A stretch of DNA of 60,000 bases from Membranipora membranacea (lineage: Eukaryota > Bryozoa > Gymnolaemata > Cheilostomatida > Membraniporidae). Below, piece after piece: positions 23,533-35,460 of this stretch (the stretch's first letter is position 1; every line of letters begins with the position of its first letter). A program made the translations under genes and the position numbers. The notes under the pieces are model-generated. The model was not told the DNA's origin. It saw nothing but the letters and a program-made list of their open reading frames with translations, and did no database searches. The stretch covers positions 26,450,283-26,510,282 of the forward strand of contig OU612066.1 of the NCBI GenBank assembly GCA_914767715.1, written 5' to 3'.

Positions 23533-23783
23533 CTGCTAGCAACAAGAATAAAACTAGAGAGAGTTTAACAGATCTAGACCTTTTTCTGATAGCAGATGTA
23601 TACTGAAAGTTGATATTTTCATCAAAAGAGCGATGAAGGCCATAGCCTCTGAGTACACAGGCCTGCGATAGGACAAATCCACAAAAAAACACAGCAATTA
23701 ATGATTCAAAAAATTTGTTCACCTTTTCACATGCATGAACAAGGAATCATATCCAAAACGTTATTTTAAAAGCTATGTCTGAC

Positions 23784-24558
23784 CAGGGATAATGGAAGGG
23801 GAGGAGCTCGAACTAAACGTATTGACCAATCACGGACAAGCACTGGTGAATAGATGTTGATTACGGCCAAATAAGTATTCAAATAGATAAACCACACTCA
23901 TTTTTTATTGTTTTATCCATGAAAAATACAAATCCAATAAAAACAATTGTCAGCAACCAATCCAGCACACTTGAATTATGTCCTGAACAAGTTATTCCAA
24001 CACAACTGTGCTAATAACACTCATTAATCATCCATGAAAGGCCGATGTCGACATTTTTCGCTCCTTAACTTGCCACATTCTGTAAGATTCCCAGCCTTCT
24101 AGTGACAGTAGGTATGCAAATGAGATATTGTTGGACAGCTCTCAACACCCCCTAACCATAGGTGCTGAAATAATATTCAGATTCACAAGCTAAATTTCTT
24201 TTCCTCAATGATACAACTCGAAAAATTGATACTATTATGGGTACTTTGCCCTGTAAGATTTTCTTATCAAGATGATTGTTTCTAGCTCTAAGAATTGTTT
24301 TACTACCCTCTCACATGTGTTCTTCAGCCATAAGAAGAATAATAAAGAAAAATTTCATTCTACAAAAATGATATTTTATTTTTGAACTTTTCATTGGAAA
24401 GTCATAGATTTGTCACTTGAGAAGTTGTCAACCTAAACTTTTCCATTCACTAATCGTGGTTTCGTTGTGAGGGCACAACTCAAAAACGAAAGTAAGATCA
24501 TGTTATAAAAAGAGGTGTGGCCTATCGAGTGCAGGCTCCTCCCCTTCCATTCTCCCTG
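23784..24558. mobile_element. 775-bp nonautonomous hAT-like element
   Basis: Terminal inverted repeats start CAGGGATAATGGAAGGGG and, read inward from the right end, CAGGGAGAATGGAAGGGG, each followed by AGGAG. GTCTGAC is directly repeated at 23777-23783 and 24559-24565, a target-site duplication of 7 bp (8 bp if the shared C is counted). CAGGG ends with duplications of about 8 bp are typical of hAT elements. The interior is AT-rich with no transposase frame. A palindrome of the same end sequence occurs at 58513-58539. Confidence 0.82.
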
Positions 24559-24565
24559 GTCTGAC

Positions 24566-25033
24566 CAAATCAAACCTTGCACCTCTTCGGGGGGTGATCA
24601 GTGATAGTGTTCTTTACTGTTTATCTGACCACCAGTTGGGCGCTGGAAAATATGGTTTAAATTAACTCAAGACAACCAGTTTAGGAAAGTGATGGTTTTC
24701 TCTATATCTTCTTTTCTCCATGGAATCTGATTGTGTCCCAGTGTCTGCTCACAGTAGGCAACATGTGCTTAGTCTATGCTGTGTGCCATTTATATGATGC
24801 ATGTAAAGCATTATATGATAAATTTTCAGAATAGGTGTATCTGTACTTATGAAATTTAACTAAAAATCATAATTTCCCTAAATTGGTTTCAGGAACTTTT
24901 AGAACAACATGTTTAAATTGCCTGTTCAGGTTATGGATGATACTAGTTCTTCATTTTGGGAGTTGTGCGCTCAATATCGAGGAGGAGGCGACTTTTTATC
25001 TAAGGTCTCCATCACTATTCTAATTTTATTGAT
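24566..25033. other. Upstream region of MRPL35
   Basis: This probably holds the promoter and perhaps a first exon of MRPL35. An ATG at 24909 opens a short frame ending at a possible donor (CCTGTTCAG then GTTATG), but its phase does not match the next exon. No other feature is seen. Confidence 0.4.
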
Positions 25034-26363
25034 ATGCTTGTTTTTTGTTTGACAGTGTTGACGAGGAGACTATGCTCCTCACCATTAACTCGGTCAGCTC
25101 TTCATAGACCAGCTGTCCCTCACACACTTCCCAAGTTATGTCCTGCCAGAAGTCTCACCACAATAGTTAGACAACAATGTCCAGGCATCTCACAAGTGTC
25201 CTCCATAAATACCACGACTCCACAGGCTATACAGATGACCCAGACAGAGGTTATTCCAAGGTAAGAGATTACGCAATTGCAGAAAAGTGCCAACTCTCAT
25301 TAAAGGATTAGTAAAAATCCCTGTTTGGTGAAAGTAATCAAGGTCCAGCCACTGCCAACCTGACTTGTAATTTGTAAAATTCACAGACACACTAGTGATT
25401 TTTTGCTGAATTCACTTCTAAATCTGCCAAAAGTGAAGAGTTTTAGAAGTTGAATTTCCAAAAACTTAAAACTGAACTGACTAGTTACTGGCTAAACAAT
25501 AAAGATATAAATTGAAATTAAGAATATGCAGAATTTTTGTTCCCCTTTTTGCACTTAGTCGGTAAATAATTCATCCCTCGCAACTCAACTGTATGACCTT
25601 TATTGTATTCTGATATAATAAAACTCCTACAATCAAGTGTCTCAAGTCTCCAAGATATCAACATAGAGTAAGAATGTCATATCAATGTATGTACCAGTTC
25701 TCGGTTATCATTAATCAGTTATGTAGGAGTGTAGGTGTAAGGAATTCATTGTTTAGATATAAATATTGATAATATCTGCGTTTGAACTGGTTTAATACTT
25801 GTAGAATTACGTGGTTATCATGTCTTATCACGATTTCAGTGTCTTTTGTAAATAATTACAAACCTTTTTATGGCACTACTGGACAATATATCAATCTTGA
25901 TCCCACCATGTCTGCTATCAGGGTGTGCCGCATTCGTCATCACAATAGAATGTCTACTGCCATAATCACAATCAGTATTTTGACATTATCTTTCAGGTTG
26001 CTGTGCGTGAATACTGCCACTCAAGTGCAGCAGTCAAGGACAAAGGTCTTTCTATCATGGAAAAGAGGTAAACCTAAGTCTGTGTTGGCGGTTACAAAAC
26101 GATTTAAGAGGTTAGGTAACGGACTGTGGATCAGGACGAGGGCTGGTCGCCGTAAGAAGCTATGGAAGAAATCTCTGCAGCAAAGGAAAAGGGCAAAGGG
26201 TCATGTCTTCTGTAACAAGAGGCAATCCTGGCTGTTAGAGAGAATGGTCGGTAAATACTGGAGAAGACACCGCCATTTCCCTGACGACCCATATGCTCCT
26301 TATCATGTTAGGAATGACTTCAGACGTGACAGAGTTTATACAAAAGCCCCTTTCTATCCATGA
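25034..26363 (+). CDS. MRPL35: Mitochondrial large-subunit ribosomal protein bL35m
   Basis: Two exons are seen, 25034-25260 and 25997-26363, joined AG|G across a 736-bp intron (donor GTAAGA, acceptor TTATCTTTCAG). They encode 197 residues; human MRPL35 has 188. The N-terminal part is rich in Arg, Ser, Leu and Thr without acidic residues, as in a mitochondrial presequence. The C-terminal half is strongly basic and carries the L35 signature: KRFKRLGNGLWIRTRAGRRK, KLWKKSLQQRKR, HVFCNKRQSWLLERM, then DDPYAPYH. It is a structural protein of the mitoribosomal large subunit. The start is uncertain. The ATG at 25034 gives MLVFCLTVLTRRLCSS, but the same bases (TTTTTTGTTTGACAG) look like a splice acceptor, so an upstream exon may supply the true start. 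Confidence 0.92.
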
Positions 26364-26659
26364 TATGGTAGCTATGACGCAGGCAATGTGTTGCTTCTTT
26401 TACTGATAAGATTCAGGAAGGCTCACTTCCCATCCTTTATTGAGGGTGTGTCTAGCAATTGATAAGGTTATAACAACGTCAGGACAAAATCCATAAACAA
26501 TAATAGCCACACTGTTCCATCTCTTATAGAATTATTACTGTTTCCGTTATATATTATCGGAACTTTTCCTGAGAAGATCAACTAGGCTTCAATTGTGTGG
26601 TTTTTGACAGAGATTGAATTTCCTTTTAATTGTTGACCAAAAGAGAGTTGCTGTACAAA

Positions 26660-26665
26660 AATAAA
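26660..26665 (+). promoter_or_regulatory. Candidate MRPL35 polyadenylation signal (AATAAA)
   Basis: AATAAA occurs about 300 bases after the MRPL35 stop, within a run of overlapping AATAAA-like hexamers up to about 26,680. It is a plausible 3' end for this gene. Confidence 0.5.
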
Positions 26666-26680
26666 TAATAAATAAATTAT

Positions 26681-27221
26681 TAAAATATAAAATATTACTT
26701 ATCAATACAATAGGGAAACAAAATAAGAAAGCAAAATGACAAAGAAAGAGCTACACACTACATACATGAAAAATCATAGATGGGAAGCTAAATGAGATAA
26801 CCTCCCCAAATTAAATATGTCGTATCAATTCTTCCGAAAATATCTTGGTATAGATATAGAATGTTATGATTATAGCAAAAATTATCTATCCTTAATATAA
26901 TAGAGAAAAATCCCTGTCCTTCTGCAGCTATGTATATAACTAATTTTTATATTGTTGGTATATATACTGTTTGAGTTCAAGAGAGATTCTTTGGAATGAC
27001 CTGTAAAAATAGAAAAATAGGCAACGTTAGTTATATTTTAGATACGAAACTGTAGAAGAAAATATATCAGTATATGGAGCAAGAGAAAAAATATTGTTTT
27101 AAGTTAACATGATGTTGAATGTGAACAATATCCAAACATATGGAAGATGAATGAAGTTTTTTAATTTCTTTGCCAGGATATTTTACTATTATTGCTGACA
27201 ATGTTTTAACTGTTAGGGCAT
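26681..27221. other. Convergent intergenic region
   Basis: This AT-rich DNA lies between the 3' ends of MRPL35 (plus) and the secreted-peptide gene (minus). A roughly 60-bp sequence around GACAATGTTTTAAC is present twice in tandem at about 27178-27252. Nothing else is seen. Confidence 0.5.
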
Positions 27222-27227
27222 TTTATT
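27222..27227 (-). promoter_or_regulatory. Candidate polyadenylation signal of the secreted-peptide gene
   Basis: TTTATT on the plus strand is AATAAA on the coding strand, about 150 bases beyond the stop codon at 27373. Confidence 0.45.
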
Positions 27228-27372
27228 ATCATCACTGACAATGTTTTAACGATTTATCCATCAAATTTCTAATTATGGTTGCTGTGTTCATTTACCCGAT
27301 TATATGAAAAATACTTACAAGTATGAGAGGTTTTGTCTCAGCGCTGAGATATGGCTTCAGGCTTCACATCCG

Positions 27373-29195
27373 CTATAATAATTGTCTCTCATCCGACCCC
27401 TGATTCAGCGACCTTCGTCTACGCCTGAAATTAAAAGGAGACAACACATTAAATATGGTATTATTTATGGTATTAAAATATGTTGCGAAACTAAGATTAT
27501 GTAGTTCACATGAATTTGTCCCACAACTCTGGTCTTTTTTTTTCTTCTGGGGAAACAATTACAATCATTTACCACTGGTGTCTGGAAAATTGTGAATCGA
27601 AAAATGAAAAAGCAGATTGTTCAACCACAAAAATAGGGTATGTCCCGATAATGACAGGTGATGGTACAACAATGTGGTCTCATATACCCACTGCGTAGCA
27701 GATAGCTGCTGGGTGGAGTCTTGTTTACGACCGAAATTTTAAAAAGGGTAATTTACAATGTCAAAGCCAACAGAATTTTCTCAATCTGGCGCAGTGAAAA
27801 ATAACCTGAAGAAAGTAGCTGTGCTTACCCGTTGATGATCTCAATCATGTTACACCCAACATCTTCACAGTTCATCGGCCTGCCGTGTATCTTCCACCAC
27901 TGCATGTACTCAGCTAATTTTACATCTACATCACCTCTCTTGTGTCTCAACAGTTGTTGTTCCTTCTTGGTATCATGCGCAGCTGGGCTTGCGTAAGACC
28001 TGTTAAGTCAAAGGCATATGTTGACATTTTATGCTTGCAATTACACGACAAACTATATCATTGATATTTTGTAATTTAGAACAGAAAGAGTTTATGTAAG
28101 GTTTGCGGCCCCTGATGCAACTGAAGATGTCAGAAAGGGGAACTTAATAATTATTAAGAATTCGGGGTTATCTGTCTTGTGGTTGGACGTCAAACAATTA
28201 AATAGATATCTTTGCTGTAGATAAACTCTTGAGTGATGCACTCGTTTGCACGGGCGGCATTTTCGCAACTTGCAAATTATTCCTTTGACTGATAACCATG
28301 CAAATACACCATCGAGACGCTTCATGTGCAATCTTAGCGTTATTAGAATTTCAGTTTTATCTATTCTGGGACAACGAGGTTGCTGGGAACAAACTGAAGA
28401 AGGAATGGAATTTTCTGGTGCGTCATTATCGGCTATGCAATGATGAGCTCCGAGATAAACATGCTTTGAAGTTTTAATAAAGTATATGCTACAGTTTAAC
28501 TTGTCTGAAGACTATTTCTGTTGACAATTACTTCTAAAACTTGAATATCAACACTTAATCAATAACTTAATACGAAAGGAAATATTAGAAAGTTACCTGG
28601 CTATATGGCATAGTGGTCCAGTACAGGGAGTGTGTACTTTATTTGATTCTATTTTGCTGGACTCTGGTTTGTTTTCTGATGTCTGTATACTAGATAATAT
28701 TTGTTGTGATTCTTGTGGAATGTTGATAGATCTAGCCTGAGCTGTGTATAGGGTAATAGCAACCATTATGATGCATATCTGTAAAACAAAACGAAAACAA
28801 TATTTTATTCGGAAATTCTAAGTGTGAAAGAATACGCTATTGTCCAGAAAAAAAATAATATATATCCCAAAAAAGTGGAAATGCTTTCTAGCGAAGATTT
28901 AATTAGGTTTGGTTAAGGTTTGCGTAAGTAAATTGATTTTACTTTTTTTTAAAATTATTTTTGTGTTCTTCTTTTGGTGGATCCAGCGTTTAACATAATT
29001 CCAGTTATTTGTAGGCAAGACTTCCAAGAATTTAGCTTCAAAATTGGATTCAGCTGCAGCTCCAAAATAATTGTTCGACCAGTACCACAGAATATTGCAA
29101 CGATGTTGCAGGCATTTTAAATTGTTTTATAAATTGATTTTTTTTATGAAAGATCATAAATAACTTACCACCAATATCTGTTTTGTATACTCCAT
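27373..29195 (-). CDS. Secreted peptide-precursor-like protein, 143 residues (unrecognised)
   Basis: Four exons, 5' to 3': 29169-29195, 28597-28778, 27829-27999, 27373-27424. All have GT-AG boundaries with phases 0, 2 and 2 that match. They total 432 nt, 143 residues and a stop. Residues 1-24 form a signal peptide: a hydrophobic ILVICIIMVAITLY core, then TAQA, a typical cleavage site. Residues 25-89 are a Ser/Glu/Lys-rich spacer with one C-x4-C pair (C61, C66). Lys-Arg at 90-91 precedes a 35-residue segment (92-126) that contains YMQWWKIHGRP and a second C-x4-C pair (C114, C119). Gly127 follows, then four Arg (128-131) and a 12-residue tail. KR at one end and G-RRRR at the other are the standard prohormone cleavage and C-terminal amidation signals, so an amidated 35-mer with one small disulphide loop is predicted. 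I recognise no family. An ordinary small secreted protein is the alternative. Confidence 0.72.
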
Positions 29196-32100
29196 ATTTT
29201 AGTCTTTAATCCGTTAGTTGATGCTGTAAGTAATAGTCCAAATTGGCTCGTAGTAATTTCCAATATAGTAGTATTTCACCAAGCTTCGCTGCCTGTTTGT
29301 GTTTTAGTCTTGACTGCTATTTCTTTTTGTGTGTCCTTACACTTCAACTGACAATGCACTAATTGTCTTGTCATAATGTGGTTTGAATATTTATAGGAGA
29401 AATATATATATACCGGCACCCTACCAACAAGATTACTGTCATCATCACCAACAATATATAAACAATGATATCACCCCACCCTTACTTTGTCAGCTGATCC
29501 TATTAGAGCTTAGGCTAATTGTATTGCTTCACATTTGTGTTATCAGTGAAATGGCTTTAAGCCTGTAACCGTGATTAGAACAGAGGCCGTGCAGGAAGAA
29601 TGTCATGTGATATGAAGTGAAACATGTACACAATTTGAAGTCTCAAGTCATTTTCATACACATGGCTAATCTCTCCAATGTCTCTCCCATGCTTGCTGCT
29701 GCGGAGACCGAAACGAAAGTCTCACAAACTGTCTCAAAAAGTTGGCATCACGTTTTGTTTACATAATATGAGATAACAATTGCTGTACCCAATATATACT
29801 AATATGATAGTCAGAGCATTTATGCTAATTTTTTCATAGCGTCCTATGCCAGTTGTGGGGTGATGCGATGATTAATCATGATAAGAAGGTTCCAACATCC
29901 GGAGCTTAGTCTAAATTTAGGGGGCTAATTATCAGTCATATGATTGTTCTCAGTCTTACGCCATAGGCCTCTGTGTCTGAAGTGTGTCCACCCGCTCTCA
30001 ACATCCCGTTATGTAAACAAATGTTTGTAATGTGTACTTTTATGGCGGAAACGAAATTCACCGAAGCTGAAACTCAACGTAAATATGACAGTCAGTATTA
30101 ACTCAGGTATTGTTGCGTCCAATCATGTGACTGTGATGACATCAGCTATCGGTTACATGTGGCTTTTTTGCCAGTGGGATTGGTCGCTTTATTTCCACTG
30201 CTGTCATATTTCCCAAATTTCCGTATTCGCCAGAATTGAAAGTTTGAGGTTGCATCTATTTTGAGCTTGAAAATCTGAAGACGTCAATTTAGGCTATTTC
30301 TGTAGAAATGACCACCAATTGCCTAAGATCGACATGGATAATTAAAATAATTATGATGCGCAGGGACAAGGATCTCCAGGGTTTAGTATTCGGTGTTTCA
30401 TTTTACAAAGGTTTTCTTCTTTGCAATCTAAGAAATAGGGATTATAGTATTATCGTATTTTCACTTGACAGCCATAAAATCGCTGATTGAAGATGATGTT
30501 TATGGGCAGCGAGTCAACAGTGAAAAGATCATATTATTAACTCAGCTCAAAGTTCAAAAACTTCTGATTCTTCAATGATGTTTTTCTTTTTTACCAAGTC
30601 TATGTTTGTGACCACTCACTCTTTTTGGTGAAGGTTCTGCTGTCTTGTATTCAAACATAAATGATTTTTCTTAGAAAACTATCTAATATTAATTGGTTTT
30701 CTTTTATTGCTTGTGTCTGCTAAACTGATTGTTTTTTATCTTATATCAACACCATTAGTTTGCCTGGTGGAGAAAAGAACATCCCATCGTTTGTGGTGGA
30801 GAATCATCACGTAATTGTCCAGATTCAGTGCAGAGGGCCACTCCCTCTCTGTCTGCTAGTTCTTTGGTGTCCACCCATAATCTGTCTCTATGCTAAGCTC
30901 GTATTCTGTGGTTTGTACTGACTCACAGTGTTTTCGATTCTCATCCCATTTTCATGGCCTAAAATAAACTCAACTCAAATGTGTGGGAAGTAATGGCAGG
31001 GCTTTAGAAGAGACTTTTGGTTGATAGTGACGAGGTGACTTTTATCATAGTGTTGCCCTGACGTTCTTCCCTTCCATCATCAAGTGCAGCAAAAAGTTGC
31101 TCAGTAAATATTGCAAGCGAGTGCTCTGCTTATAACAAAACCTTTCGTCCATGCCTAGCTTGAACACCCAATGCTATAGCAGGGCAGTAGCCGCTCCCAC
31201 CATTTAATATTGACACTTCTACTGGTCTGCAATAGAAGCAGATTTAGCACTAAAACTATGTCGAAAAATAGACAAGCTGACTCAGGATGACCCGCAACAA
31301 TAGCATTGTTTGCCCAGAGATCAAAGTGTATTTACATGACTGTGTGTTGTGATTTGATCTGGGTGGAGTCTTGTACATCACTTGTTTGTTGCTCAGCACT
31401 ACACTCAGAAACCACAGAACAAACTATCAATGTTATTTTTATGGTAAGGTGATGCTATTTCTGCAAGTAATTGCTAGTTTTGGGCAAGAAAAAATTTGTT
31501 ATTGATAGTGTGTAGTGTACAGAATCTCTGAGACATTTTACTCCATTACAGCTAGATCAGCGCTGTTACTGCTGTTGATGATCGTTACAACTGACAGCAA
31601 AGATTAACTAAAACAACTTTCACCCGATAAAATATCCATCAAAGGCTATTGTCTTTTTGCAATTAGTTTACCTCACTTATCAGTTAGCAAAACTGTTCCT
31701 TGTTGGTATCAATACGTAACAGGCTTAATACGGAACAAAAACCAAGTATATATCTTTTGATGAGGACAAAGAAAAAGTAAGAGAAAAATCAACAACAGTA
31801 AGAAATCAACAGAAATGCCCAAGATTCTGCCTTTAATAGTAACAAACTCTTGTACTCTGGAGGGTTTTAACGTGATGAGGGCAAGCACAAATTGAGCAGA
31901 CGTTATACTCAGTGCTCACTCATCGATTCTTACATCCTGAATCATACCCATTGATATGATTGCCTGACATGCTGGTGATGTACTCTGAACGCAGGTAGCA
32001 TTGACCTTAAAGGACATTGAACCTAGAGAAACTTAACCGCCTCCCACTCACTGTCGATATTCAGTAAACAAAATGTCTTATCTATGCGTTTATCACACTT

Positions 32101-35100
32101 ACCTATTTAAAACAACATGTTGATGTCTATGTTGCTGACATAATTTCTCTTGGGATATCTTTTGGATGTGGATACGGTTAAAACTTGACCTATATGATAC
32201 AGACTAGACAGGTAATAGAATACCTGAACTTCATGATTCATCTTATTCAAATCTGATATACAGTGTTGAGTTTTCATAACCAGTACACACATTTACACCA
32301 ATTTGCTCTATAGCATTAGCAAAAGCATGGAGGAGTAAATGTAAGCTAGAGTTTCGTTCAGCTAGAAAGGAGTTGACCCAATATTAGCTAGCACTGAATT
32401 TTAGTCAATTTAATTTTAGAAATTTTAGCTAGCTTTTAAGCTAGCTATTTCAAGCATATGTGGAATGGCAAATCTTTCCTCCTGCGAAACTCTACTCTTT
32501 TATGGTATAAAAATGGGTTATACAGCAATGATATTGGGTCTCCATCCAAAAAATGAGATTCAATTTCAGGCATCATGCTCCAAGGTTCATTATATTTTCT
32601 CTCAGATAATAAGTAGAATAGAAGATCTAGCAGCGAGTTTGATCTGTAATTGGGTTCTTTCATCTACACAGTTTCCTTTAGAACGCGCATGGAAAACAAC
32701 ATGTCAACAGTAGCCTGCTGCAGTCTCTCATATCATTAGCGGCCTGTGATAACACCGTAGCTGAAACTCCAGCAATTTTGGAATTTGTGTTGTTGTTAAA
32801 CTTAGGCTAGACCATAGAGACCGAGTCTGTTATAAAGTTTAATAGGTCAGGTCAATATTTGGGTATGCATGTCATCAGATAGGATCATGCTGCCCAAGTG
32901 TGGAATTATGAGACGTTTGGTTGAATCACAGTACTAAATTTAAATAAAAATATTCAACACTTTTCAACTTTGTTGTGTTACTGTTGCTCCGACATATGTT
33001 GTGATATAATATTACATCAAAATTAGTTTATCTTCAAAGAGAGACCTCCTCAAGTTTCTTAGAGAATCTGTTAAATTGGAACCTACATCACATAACACTG
33101 CCTATTTAATTTTCTCTGTCAAAGTTGAACGACCAATATTCCTTCCATCTTTGATTTAACCACATGTTTGATCGGCAAACATTGTTTAATAGCTTTTCCC
33201 CACGTGCAACCTCAATATTGTTATATGGTCATTTCCCCACATCACAACATCACTCAAGAAGTTTTCTGATCTGATGAGGCCTCGGCAATCGTCAAGCGAT
33301 AAGCATTTAGAAATACCCTAAGAAGACATGCGTGTGATCCGAGGTTAAAGTTCTGTGCTACGCTGGTGCTGAGAAACATCTGTTTTATTTGTATGTTTAC
33401 ACCTAGAGTTATCTCGTTAGGAATGATGTCGTTACGTAACATTGCCGAGCGACTGCTAAGATGATATGTGACAAGGATCAGCCTGTGATGTATGTATAGT
33501 GATAAGTCGCCGTTCTTAGTGACTGAGATCATGTTTCAGCTCTCTCCACTGACAGTCCAAGCGTTCCTGGATCATTAACCGGTTCTAAGTCCTGTTAGTT
33601 GAATTTTTTATAGCAAGCCTCAGTATTTAGAATTTTGTTGGTGTTATGGCCCAGGATTGGAGTTCGGGTGCCAAATTCTTCATTTTCATTTTGCTCACAG
33701 CGCTAAATCAAACTTTGAATTTGCTCTTATATTCACAATTTTAATAAACAGAGATAACGAGATGTCGTCCGATTGATGGTTAGCTTTGATTCATAGTAGG
33801 ATAGAGCAGTACATACTTAAACATTTCATTTCTGATATTGTATAATTCTCTATAACTGATGCAGGTAGTTCAATTTATTTATTTCTCAAAAGCAGGTCCC
33901 ATTCTGCTGGTATATGATTACCAGATTAAACCGAGAGAAAATTAGAATGCACTAAAATGAATTAAAAATTTTACTATCTCATATTAAATATAGGATATAA
34001 ACTATTAAAATCAGATATATTAAATCACATTGCGTGTCCTTCGCGCCATACCATGAAAAGATTGTCATGCTCTAAAAATACAATTTTATAATATTTTAGA
34101 GCAGAGACTTAATTATAATAACTTATGATGAATTATATTAAATATTATTTTTACTGTTATTATATAACTTATTGTCATCCTGCTGTTAGCAATTCAAAGT
34201 GGAAATTAAACATTAGGCACACAGTAAACTTTAAGATATGATCCTGGCTACCTTCGAACTTCATAGCAACAACGAATAACTGTTGTTGTTTCATGGTTTT
34301 TTACTTCCATTGTTACCCAAAATATCAGACAGTCCTGTCTGGTAATACCTAGCTAGGAACCGATAGCTATAAATGTACCTGTAACTGTTTGCTTAAGACA
34401 TAGACAAAACATGTTTTGTCTTTGGCTTCAGCTGTTGAAGATCAATTAAATTCCAAATCAAATTTTAGACATGCCAATATAGATTTAGCTCAGCAGAAAA
34501 AATAGCCTCTGAATCATCCAAATAATCAATATGTTTTGAAAGACAACAAAAATACCAAAATTGAAATTTAGGTCTGAACTTGGAATTTTTTTCTTCGGGA
34601 TTCTATGCACTTGACTGGAAACTGTGCCAAAAACACTATTGTGCGTTTCACAAAACATTGATTGCCCCTAAGTTTATAAAATAGTTAACTGAATGATTTT
34701 TCGAACGTGCTGTGAATGCAACAAGCATGATATCATTGAAATTCTGGAACAGGAAGAATTATGTCCATATTAACTACTGAATAAATAATACCTGGTAAGT
34801 CATAAATCGACAGATAAAAACGATATGTATGTATGTATTATACATTATAGGGATCAACTGGCAGCCGCAAATATCAACACCCTGTCAGAGGCCCTTAACA
34901 TGAACTGTCATGTCTATGCAAATCGGCTCAAGACCAATCCTGAGCACTCACATAAAAGCCTTCCATCAGGCCTAAACGCTCAACTGCATCCAACTTTTAT
35001 ATTAAAAGTGAGGACAATCAATATTCTCAATCCCAAAGTATATTTAGTTGAAAATACTTTATTTTTTGTTTTATTAATATCATTACTGTTTGCAACATTC

Positions 35101-35189
35101 AAAGGGTTTTTTTATCTCTGGAAAGGGAAAGTAATAAATTAAAAAAACAAACAACTCTTTCTAATATAATATAAGCTTTCTACATTGAC
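29196..35189. other. Gene-poor intergenic region
   Basis: The first part should hold the promoter of the secreted-peptide gene. I find no exon with family similarity and no RNA gene. A GC-richer stretch around 34854-34995 is a weak exon candidate and is listed separately. A short interspersed repeat begins near 32327 (GGAGTAAATGTAAGCTAGAG) and is shared with 54364. Confidence 0.5.
34854..35142 (+). CDS. Weak candidate exon, unrecognised
   Basis: After an acceptor-like ACATTATAG, an open frame of 96 codons reads DQLAAANINTLSEALNMN at first. It then becomes AT-rich and hydrophobic (TLFFVLLISLLFATF) before TAA. The first 140 bases are clearly richer in GC than the surroundings, as exons in this window tend to be. 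No donor, partner exon or known family supports it, so it may be a decayed exon or chance. Confidence 0.2.
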
Positions 35190-35194
35190 AGAAT

Positions 35195-35398
35195 GGGTGG
35201 CGTGGCAGGGTAGTTTGGTGCTTAGGATTCGGGTACAAGCTCTCAATCTGAGAGTTGAAGGTTCAAATCACGTTCACACCATGCTTCCATAACCTTGTAT
35301 AAGGGTTGTGTAACATGTATCATTCTTATGTAAGCATACTCTCAATCGCCCCGAAAGGGCCATTGCAGAAAGGGCCACTGAACAGGCAATAAAGTTCA

Positions 35399-35450
<52 letters not shown>
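35195..35450 (+). mobile_element. tRNA-derived SINE with (ATT)n tail
   Basis: The 5' part looks like a tRNA head. An A-box-like TGGTGCTTAGG at about 35217 and a B-box-like GGTTCAAATCA at about 35268 lie about 50 bases apart, with a pairing CTCTC/GAGAG arm between them. A body of about 110 bases follows, then an (ATT)n tail of roughly 18 units from 35397. These are the parts of a SINE copied by a LINE. Target-site duplications were not found. Confidence 0.78.
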
Positions 35451-35460
35451 TTTATATTAT

